Below, in pieces: positions 56,484 to 64,000 of a stretch of 64,000 nt of DNA. Source of the DNA: Linyphia triangularis (lineage: Eukaryota; Arthropoda; Arachnida; Araneae; Linyphiidae); assembly GCA_963978545.1 (NCBI GenBank), contig OZ021722.1:14016301-14080300 (forward strand). The letters run 5' to 3'. The translations under genes and the position numbers were made by a program. The notes beneath the pieces were generated by a model, which made no database searches, was not told where the DNA came from, and saw nothing but the letters and a program-made list of their open reading frames with translations. The first letter of the stretch is position 1; the number at the start of each line of letters is the position of its first letter.

Positions 56484-57021
56484 CACGTTCGCTGCCGATC
56501 ACGCGCCAGCGCGGAATGTCAGTTTGTTCTCCAGTGGCCTGCCCTGATCAGACTCCACACGATCGGAGTTTCTGTTCATGCTAGAATTAACTGAAGTAAT
56601 AAAATAATCTTTCTCACGTAACATAAATGGTTGGTTGGTTGGACTCTCGGATGGGAGTGGAAAGGAAGGACTTTGTGAACTAGCACCTGCCTCCCCATAC
56701 ATATGTGAGAGAACCAACTCTCTGGAACAGGTTGAAGTAAAAAAAAAAAAGAACTAATAAAAAAAAAAGGGGGGGGGGGGAATCAAATCATTTCGGTGCA
56801 GAAGGAATTTTGTGAAGTTGCCATTTCAATGCTTTCTCCGGGTGAGCCGTAACATAAATATCAGATACATCTTGTCTTCTCCCATAAGGTTATCTGTAAG
56901 CTTGTGTTTATAAAATACAGTTTCAGGTAATTCCAGCAAAGAACGGCTACTCCGATCGGGTGCAGTCTGATCAGGACAGACTACTGATTAGTCCCAAGAT
57001 ACGTGATTGGCAATTAACGTG
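56484..57021. mobile_element. piggyBac-like non-autonomous element (538 bp)
   Basis: TTAA on both sides (56480-56483, 57022-57025). Inverted ends CACGTTCGCTGCCGATCACG / CGTGATTGGCAATTAACGTG, with further inner matches (cctgatcagact.cac.cgatcggag on the left, its complement on the right). No transposase; the internal part is occupied by another SINE. Confidence 0.88.
56629..56847 (-). mobile_element. SINE D (not clearly tRNA-derived), nested
   Basis: Inserted in the piggyBac-like element with the 12-bp target duplication cgtaacataaat (56617-56628, 56848-56859). On the minus strand it ends in ccaaccaaccaacc, the same tail as SINE A and SINE B. The interior has a G run (12) and A runs. I could not identify A and B boxes with confidence. 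Confidence 0.75.
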
Positions 57022-57114
57022 TTAACGTGGATTCCGAACCCCAACGAACATCCATGCCGGAACCCGAGATTCAAAGCTGGACCTTGAAGAGGGATCTTTT
57101 GGCTGTTCCTTCCC

Positions 57115-57650
57115 ATCGATATAAATAAACAACTGGATAAACTGATCCGATGGCTGTTGGTTGGTTGTAATCAGATTATCTGGCGCCGTCAGCAACACGA
57201 GGGCTATAATGCGCCGAAATATTCGTCATAAGACAAGCCAACATACATTTACAAACACCCATGCCTAACACGGGACTAGGTCCCTCAACCTCGAGGTCCA
57301 GAAGCTAGCACGCTAACCACTATACCGTTTGGTCGGCACTGATCCGATGGCAATGCAAGAAAATAAACGAGCCGGTGATTGATAATGATGGGTGGACGAT
57401 TAACTAATCACAGTTCACTTCTATAGTTGAATGAGAATGCAAGAAAGCTTGTAAAGTGCTTAAGTAGATATTTTTTTTTTTGTGCACATTATTACAAATT
57501 AAGGTCTACTATTGACAATTTTGATGCGTACAACCCAAGATTTTATTTTCAATCCTCGGCAATCCATATTTTTTTGTCCCTCCAACGATCTGGAAACGGT
57601 TTCATTTTTCCAGCGTGAAGCAGTCTATCCAGTTGTTTATCTATATCGAT
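57115..57650. mobile_element. TIR element (30-bp ends) carrying SINE A copy 10
   Basis: The ends 57115-57144 and 57621-57650 are inverted repeats matching at 28 of 30 positions (atcgatata.ataaacaact). Without the SINE and its duplication it is about 340 bp. There is no coding. Confidence 0.65.
57155..57337 (-). mobile_element. SINE A copy 10
   Basis: Minus-strand copy with the perfect 14-bp target duplication actgatccgatggc (57141-57154, 57338-57351). B box decayed (actaggtccctc region). CCAA tail present. Confidence 0.93.
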
Positions 57651-57654
57651 ATAC

Positions 57655-58030
57655 TTTTCGATAATCCTTATATTATACTCTCTTGTAAGTGAAACAGAAG
57701 GGAGGACAAAACTGGTTGCTAATGAGCGATGCGCCAGGGAAGAGTACTGTGTGTCAAAAACATTCGTTTTTCAACTTTTTACACCTTTATAACATTTTTA
57801 CGGGAATTTCGGAGGTAGGGATGATTAGAACACTTAAGAGGCATTACCATAGCGATTTTGATCAAAATCGTTAGAGTCGTATTTTAGTAATTGCTAAAAT
57901 ATATGATTTTTTTTCATATTTTCATGTGTTGCGCATGCGCAATGAGGGCAAAAACCTAAATGATAAGTCCCATGGCTACCACTAAATCGTACAGGAATTT
58001 GAAAACCGTAGTACCTACAATACCTCCATT
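57655..58030 (+). mobile_element. Repeat family X, copy 2
   Basis: Homologous to 26160-26520 (cattcgtttttcaacttttt, ggaatttcggaggtagggatg, gcgcatgcgc palindrome). Stops at the start of the 105-bp satellite. Confidence 0.6.
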
Positions 58031-58035
58031 ACACT

Positions 58036-59711
58036 ATGCTGACATATGGTTAATTGAAAGCAAAAGCTATAAATTAATTTATCAAAATTAGAATATTAGA
58101 GTAAAACGTTATGACTCTCAACTATTCCTCTTCGCCTACTATGCTGACATATGGTTAATTGAAAGCAAAAGCTATAAATTAATTTATCAAAATTAGAATA
58201 TTAGAGTAAAACGTTATGACTCTCAACTATTCCTCTTCGCCTACTATGCTGACATATGGTTAATTGAAAGCAAAAGCTATAAATTAATTTATCAAAATTA
58301 GAATATTAGAGTAAAACGTTATGACTCTCAACTATTCCTCTTCGCCTACTATGCTGACATATGGTTAATTGAAAGCAAAAGCTATAAATTAATTTATCAA
58401 AATTAGAATATTAGAGTAAAACGTTATGACTCTCAACTATTCCTCTTCGCCTACTATGCTGACATATGGTTAATTGAAAGCAAAAGCTATAAATTAATTT
58501 ATCAAAATTAGAATATTAGAGTAAAACGTTATGACTCTCAACTATTCCTCTTCGCCTACTATGCTGACATATGGTTAATTGAAAGCAAAAGCTATAAATT
58601 AATTTATCAAAATTAGAATATTAGAGTAAAACGTTATGACTCTCAACTATTCCTCTTCGCCTACTATGCTGACATATGGTTAATTGAAAGCAAAAGCTAT
58701 AAATTAATTTATCAAAATTAGAATATTAGAGTAAAACGTTATGACTCTCAACTATTCCTCTTCGCCTACTATGCTGACATATGGTTAATTGAAAGCAAAA
58801 GCTATAAATTAATTTATCAAAATTAGAATATTAGAGTAAAACGTTATGACTCTCAACTATTCCTCTTCGCCTACTATGCTGACATATGGTTAATTGAAAG
58901 CAAAAGCTATAAATTAATTTATCAAAATTAGAATATTAGAGTAAAACGTTATGACTCTCAACTATTCCTCTTCGCCTACTATGCTGACATATGGTTAATT
59001 GAAAGCAAAAGCTATAAATTAATTTATCAAAATTAGAATATTAGAGTAAAACGTTATGACTCTCAACTATTCCTCTTCGCCTACTATGCTGACATATGGT
59101 TAATTGAAAGCAAAAGCTATAAATTAATTTATCAAAATTAGAATATTAGAGTAAAACGTTATGACTCTCAACTATTCCTCTTCGCCTACTATGCTGACAT
59201 ATGGTTAATTGAAAGCAAAAGCTATAAATTAATTTATCAAAATTAGAATATTAGAGTAAAACGTTATGACTCTCAACTATTCCTCTTCGCCTACTATGCT
59301 GACATATGGTTAATTGAAAGCAAAAGCTATAAATTAATTTATCAAAATTAGAATATTAGAGTAAAACGTTATGACTCTCAACTATTCCTCTTCGCCTACT
59401 ATGCTGACATATGGTTAATTGAAAGCAAAAGCTATAAATTAATTTATCAAAATTAGAATATTAGAGTAAAACGTTATGACTCTCAACTATTCCTCTTCGC
59501 CTACTATGCTGACATATGGTTAATTGAAAGCAAAAGCTATAAATTAATTTATCAAAATTAGAATATTAGAGTAAAACGTTATGACTCTCAACTATTCCTC
59601 TTCGCCTACTATGCTGACATATGGTTAATTGAAAGCAAAAGCTATAAATTAATTTATCAAAATTAGAATATTAGAGTAAAACGTTATGACTCTCAACTAT
59701 TCCTCTTCGCC
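58036..59711. repeat. 105-bp satellite array, 16 copies, no visible variation
   Basis: The unit begins atgctgacatatggttaatt and ends ctcttcgcctact. Copies start every 105 bp from 58036 to 59611; the last is cut at ctcttcgcc. I found no difference between copies by eye. AT-rich, with stops in the frames I checked; not coding. Confidence 0.97.
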
Positions 59712-60082
59712 ATGTATTTTAATTTATTCTCAGATAGTTTTGTAAATTGACAATTTTTCATTGAAGACAAAGAGGCATTTAGTGCCTACAAAAATTCAAG
59801 AAAGAAATAAAGCTTCTTTCCTCCCAATCGTTTGGTCATTGCGTCCCGTCCCTTGTGATATAGAGGATAAGTTGAAGAATCTTTCCTGAAATTTAAGCTT
59901 TTTCGAATTTTTATATCCTAATTTGGTTCTTGTAAAAAAAAAAAAAAAAAAAAATATCGAGGCTCCAAGAGCAATCTATTAGAGGAAAAATTGACATTTG
60001 ATGACACTGAGCTTTCTCAGGTTTGGGTATTTTTCATAGACAGAAAAAAAAGCTCATTAATTTTTAGTGATTTTTGTGATAA
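59712..60082. other. AT-rich spacer with an A run
   Basis: A run near 59935-59954. No gene recognised. Confidence 0.4.
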
Positions 60083-60585
60083 TTTGATAAGAATAAAAAA
60101 ATAAAACAACAACAAATTTCAAATTAATGAGTGTGGTGATTTTTTTGGCGGTAACAATAATTAATTTCTAGTTTTGGATAAGAGTGACAACATCGTATGG
60201 ACAGATATTAGTAAATGCTTTTCTATTCGTTAGTATAAAAGGTAAAACTAAATGAAAATAATTGTAAAGTTATTTAATTGAAATTAAAATAAATGTTGAT
60301 CATTATTGAAAATAAAAATATTGTGGCAGCATAAATTTGATAAGAATAAAAAAATAAAACAACAACAAATTAATGAGCGTGGTGATTTTTTTGGTGATAA
60401 CAATAATTAATTTCTAGTTTTGAATAAGAGTGACAACATCGGAGGGACAGATACTTGCAAATGCTTTTCTATTCGTTAGTATAAAAGGTAAAACTAAATG
60501 AAAATAATTTTCAAGTTATTTAATTAAAATTAAAATAATTGTTGATCATTATTGAAAATAAAAATACTGTGACAGCATAAAATAA
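60083..60585. repeat. 253-bp tandem duplication, two copies
   Basis: Copies start tttgataagaataaaaaaat at 60083 and 60336 and share the whole unit (gtgacaacatcg.a.ggacag, gcttttctattcgttagt, gttgatcattattg) with about ten differences. Noncoding. Confidence 0.9.
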
Positions 60586-60892
60586 AACTAAAATTTATTT
60601 TACATATTATAATCCTTTTTGTATATTGTTTTCAGTTATTAATTTCAGATCAATAATTATTCACTGTAGCCAGATTAAAGAAACAAAAATCTCGATTTCG
60701 GAGCTTTCTGGCTCTTTTGAATACCTGATTTTTTGTTAGGACTAAATCTGCACACAGTCTCATGCATTTTTCCAGTTTGATAAATCTTTATTTATATTTT
60801 TTATTTAAAGAAAGTGCAATTTTTATCGTGGCAAACAACGTTATCAAATTTCGAAAAGAAAGACAAAGATAATTTTTGGATTCAGATATTAT
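60586..60892. other. AT-rich spacer, nothing recognised
   Basis: No gene or shared repeat recognised. Confidence 0.4.
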
Positions 60893-61746
60893 TGTTACGA
60901 ATTTTGTATATTTGTAAATATTTCGTAGTGTTAATTTTGTAAATAGATAAATTTCTGTACATTTCGCATAAGGCAATGCAATGGTTTGTTTCCTTGCAGT
61001 GAGGATATCAACGCTTGATAGCGGGTTTTACAGAGGTAACTCTGGGAAGCGAGTTTCAAAGGACAGGGCATTTAACATTATGCCAAATGTTAAATGCCAA
61101 TGGAATCTCGCCAAATTGGCGAGATAGAGCCAAGTTGGCGATGGTTTTGGCGACCAATTTTTGTTGCCAAATTTGGCGAGAAATCGCCAAATGTCACCAA
61201 ACTTGGCGACCATTTGGCGACATTTTCGGTACATGTATCCCATGTATGTACATGTAATAGGATTTTTCGACTACTGTCCGGAAAGTTCTCCAAATGTTAT
61301 CTCTGGAAGGTTCACGTATGTTCTCAGGTCATCCTATAAAAACTCAGGGAGAGCGGGTGATGCAGTTAGTTAGTCAGTTGTTGACTGTTTTTGAGTCACG
61401 GAGCTAGTTGTTAGCTGAGTCCGATAGTTGACTGAAGTTAGTTGATTTTGAATCACTGAGTTAGTTGTCTCTCAACGTTCATTGTGAGAGCTGTATTCCT
61501 GACTTGAGATACTGAGTATTCTAAAGCGAACTGTTTTGCATTGTCTTTTGCGGCGATTTAGCAGCTGTTTGTCAAGTTTTTAACGGCTGTTTTGTGCTCT
61601 GTTGAGGTAAAAAGAGCTGTATTGTGTCTACTAGAACGAGAAGTTCTGGAGCTATAAGAGAACTGTGAAGAGTTATTTTGGAATAAATTTCTGCAAGTTT
61701 TTATCTGCTTTGGCGTCAAATCTTTCGAACCCCGTCCCACGCAACA
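60893..61746 (+). mobile_element. Solo LTR (854 bp)
   Basis: Starts tgttacgaattttg and ends cccacgcaaca, the TG...CA form shared with the gypsy-type LTR at 34380. TATAAAA at 61335-61341 is followed about 25-40 bp on by initiator-like tcagtt; AATAAA is at 61682-61687. No internal region or partner is nearby, so it is a solo LTR. Flanking bases ttat / gtat agree at three of four positions. U3 holds an unusual cluster of ttggcga/tcgccaa motifs (61105-61225). Confidence 0.88.
61335..61341 (+). promoter_or_regulatory. TATA box of the solo LTR
   Basis: TATAAAA followed by agttagttagtcagtt, a likely start site region; AATAAA lies 340 bp downstream. This arrangement is the normal U3-R-U5 layout. Confidence 0.6.
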
Positions 61747-62764
61747 GTATGATTAAAAAAAAAAAAAAAAAAAAAATAAATAAATAAAAAAAAAAAAAAA
61801 ATTGGTCAGTTTTTGAGCCACTATAATATTATCAGCAGCTTATAAAAGAGAAAATAATTATTTTAATATTTAATTACATGTATTGCAAATTAATAATGAG
61901 GTAATGCTTCAATTAGTTAAAATGTTTTTGAAGCCAAGTCAAAATATTACTTTTTAATATTGCCTCTATCGTTTTGGCTCAACTTAATGAGACGGTAATG
62001 CAGACAAAAAAAAATGAAAATGTTCACAAACTTTTTGTGTTTCTTTCATTAATTTGTGGTAAAATGATCATACAATTGTAACCTGAAAGTTAATTATATT
62101 TCTTCACTATTTATGACGGATAGCAATCAATCTATGCAAAAAATGATACTGTGCATATTGTTCAATTTTTTTTGTAAAACGAATTGTAAAAAGTTTAATA
62201 ATTGAGTGCAAAACTAGTTATCAAAACTAACTATTTACTACTACAGAGAAAAAATTATTTTCGAGATAGGCTTAAATGCTAAGCTGTTGTGATCCTTCAA
62301 TTGATTAGTCTATATTATTTGGATTGTGGATCAATGTTCATTTGAGAAATTTGTCCACCTCAAACAACTTTTGGAGAGAAAAACTGGGAATTAGTTAAAC
62401 AATTGGAATTTTATTTCTATCCTCTATATGAGAGAGAAGGAGTTAAATTATTATTGATATTCATAGTTTGCTGACATAAGAAGGTTTTTGAAGTGCATGT
62501 TGAATTTTCTTTGAAAATAAAGCACTTTCAAACTACTTAAACTAAAAACTCCATCTTAAACTTCTTAAATATGAATGTTAGCTAAAAAGAGCAAATAAAA
62601 TATGCGAAACGAACTGACTAATCTCGAGTCCCCCCCCCCCCCCAATAATATAATTAATCGAAAAATAAAAGTTACTCATCCGAATGATTTTTTGATGGCT
62701 CCCAAGATGAAAATTCCAAGGAGACTTATTATCCTTGATATAATTAATCACCTTGTTTATGACT
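61747..62764. other. AT-rich spacer with A and C runs
   Basis: A-rich run at 61755-61800, C run of about 15 at 62628-62643. No gene recognised. Confidence 0.45.
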
Positions 62765-64000
62765 TCATTTTTTTGTTGATGAAGAATTTGACATTTTCAT
62801 ATTCTGATTAATTCGGATGAGATCGAGAGTGCTTTTTTTTAAATGTAATTTTGAAATTGTGACTGAATAAGTATTGATAAAAGTTTTACTTATTACTAAA
62901 CTTATTCTTATACTTATACGAGTAAAATAGCTGAACTTTTATAATTTAAAGAATTGCTTAAATTATAGTTCAAGATGACTCAGGTGAATATTCAATACTT
63001 TCAACACATTTGGAACATGCTTTGTTTAAAATTCATAATACAAAATACAATACTTATTTTTTTGTTAATGAAGAATTTGACATTTTCATATGCTGATTAA
63101 TTCGGTTAAGATCGAAAGAACTTTTTTTTTTAATTGTAATTTTGAAATTGGGACTGCATAAGTATTGATAAAAGTTTAGTTATTACAAGACTTATTCTTA
63201 TGCATATTTTTATATGAGTAGGTCAGCCGAACTTTTATGTTATTTTCAAGAATCGTTTGAATGATATTTCAAGATGATTCAAGGGAATTTATAATACTTT
63301 CAACACATTTGGGATAATATCCATTTAAAATCCATAACTCACGATTTCATTTTTTGTTGATGAAGCATTTGACATTTTCAGGCGCTGATTAAATCGGGTA
63401 ACATCGAGAGAGTTTTTTCTTATTGTAATTTTGAAATTGGGATTGCATAAGTATTGATAAAAGTTTAGTTATTACAAGACTTATTCTTATGCATATTTTT
63501 ATATGAGTAGGTCAGCCGAACTTTTATGTTATTTTCAAGAATCGTTTAAATGATATTTCAAGATGATTCAAGGGAATTTATAATACTTTCAACACATTTG
63601 GGATAATATCCATTTAAAATCCATAACTCACGATTTCATTTTTTGTTGATGAAGCATTTGACATTTTCAGGCGCTGATTAAATCGGGTAACATCGAGAGA
63701 GTTTTTTCTTATTGTAATTTTGAAATTGGGATTGCATAAGTATTGATAAAAGTTTAGTTATTACAAGACTTATTCTTATGCATATTTTTATATGAGTAGG
63801 TCAGCCGAACTTTTATGTTATTTTCAAGAATCGTTTAAATGATATTTCAAGATGATTCAAGGGAATTTATAATACTTTCAACACATTTGGGATAATATCC
63901 ATTTAAAATCCATAACTCACGATTTCATTTTTTGTTGATGAAGCATTTGACATTTTCAGGCGCTGATTAATTCGGGTAACATCGAGAGAGTTTTTTCTTA
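62765..64000. repeat. Edge of a 289-bp satellite array (about 4.2 copies, continues past the window)
   Basis: The motif gaag.atttgacattttca recurs at 62781, 63070, 63362, 63651 and 63940 (steps 289, 292, 289, 289). The leftmost copies are diverged; the last ones are almost identical. AT-rich, noncoding. Confidence 0.95.

Larger units (their letters stand above)
56405..57090 (-). mobile_element. SINE B copy 4, split by a TTAA element
   Basis: The 3' part (56405-56483, with ttggttggttt = CCAA tail on the minus strand) and the 5' part (57022-57090, ggattccgaacc.caacgaacat then a decayed B box gagattcaaagc) are separated by the insertion at 56484-57021. Removing it restores the tttaacgtggattccg sequence of the family. 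Confidence 0.8.

Noticed and set aside
58036..59711. CRISPR-like array
   Set aside because: There are no unique spacers; the whole 105-bp unit repeats without variation and the DNA is eukaryotic.
61015..61373. Overlapping frames of 67-81 residues on both strands in the solo LTR
   Set aside because: They fall in the ttggcga repeat cluster; both-strand openness is a repeat effect.

Overview
This 64 kb window is AT-rich animal nuclear DNA made almost entirely of transposable elements, their relics and tandem repeats. I find no confident host protein-coding gene, no rRNA and no genuine tRNA gene. Spliceosomal GT-AG signals, tRNA-derived SINEs, gypsy LTRs, hAT, piggyBac-like and foldback elements and homogenised satellites all point to a metazoan. 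An arthropod, perhaps an arachnid, is my inference only; nothing here fixes the species.

Layout. 0-10 kb: scattered SINEs, a CpG-rich island at 1.31-1.67 kb that is the best host promoter or exon candidate, foldback MITEs and nested insertions. 10.8-19.85 kb: a tandem array of 2.1-2.9 kb units, each built from one inverted-repeat element plus a degenerate foldback MITE; two units share a hAT-type MITE packed with TATCGATA boxes. 20-28.5 kb: a piggyBac-like MITE, a second copy of a long-TIR foldback element, a non-LTR reverse-transcriptase relic split by a hAT element with a perfect 8-bp target duplication, and two tRNA-derived SINEs. 28.5-32.9 kb: a four-level nest (foldback MITE > unclassified element > 2.3 kb hAT carrying a broken BED-finger transposase > SINE-like copy and 252-bp MITE). 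33.3-38.3 kb: an 18-bp minisatellite holding a gypsy-type LTR element whose reverse transcriptase, RNase H and integrase core are deleted. 38.3-57 kb: hairpin MITEs, three TTAA-flanked elements of 721-722 bp (counting one at 4.5 kb), a 1.2 kb element with inverted internal motif pairs, and more SINEs. 58.0-59.7 kb: sixteen apparently identical copies of a 105-bp repeat. 60.9-61.75 kb: a solo LTR with TATA box and polyadenylation signal. 62.8 kb to the end: the edge of a 289-bp satellite that runs out of the window.

The most interesting pattern is the SINE population. Ten copies of one tRNA-derived SINE (SINE A), all with 10-14-bp target duplications, all lie on the minus strand; most copies of the other SINE types do too. 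Several otherwise unrelated SINEs end in the same short CCAA-type tail, which suggests that one unseen LINE mobilises them all. Two SINE insertions can be dated against empty paralogous sites inside this window. All alignments and counts were made by eye.
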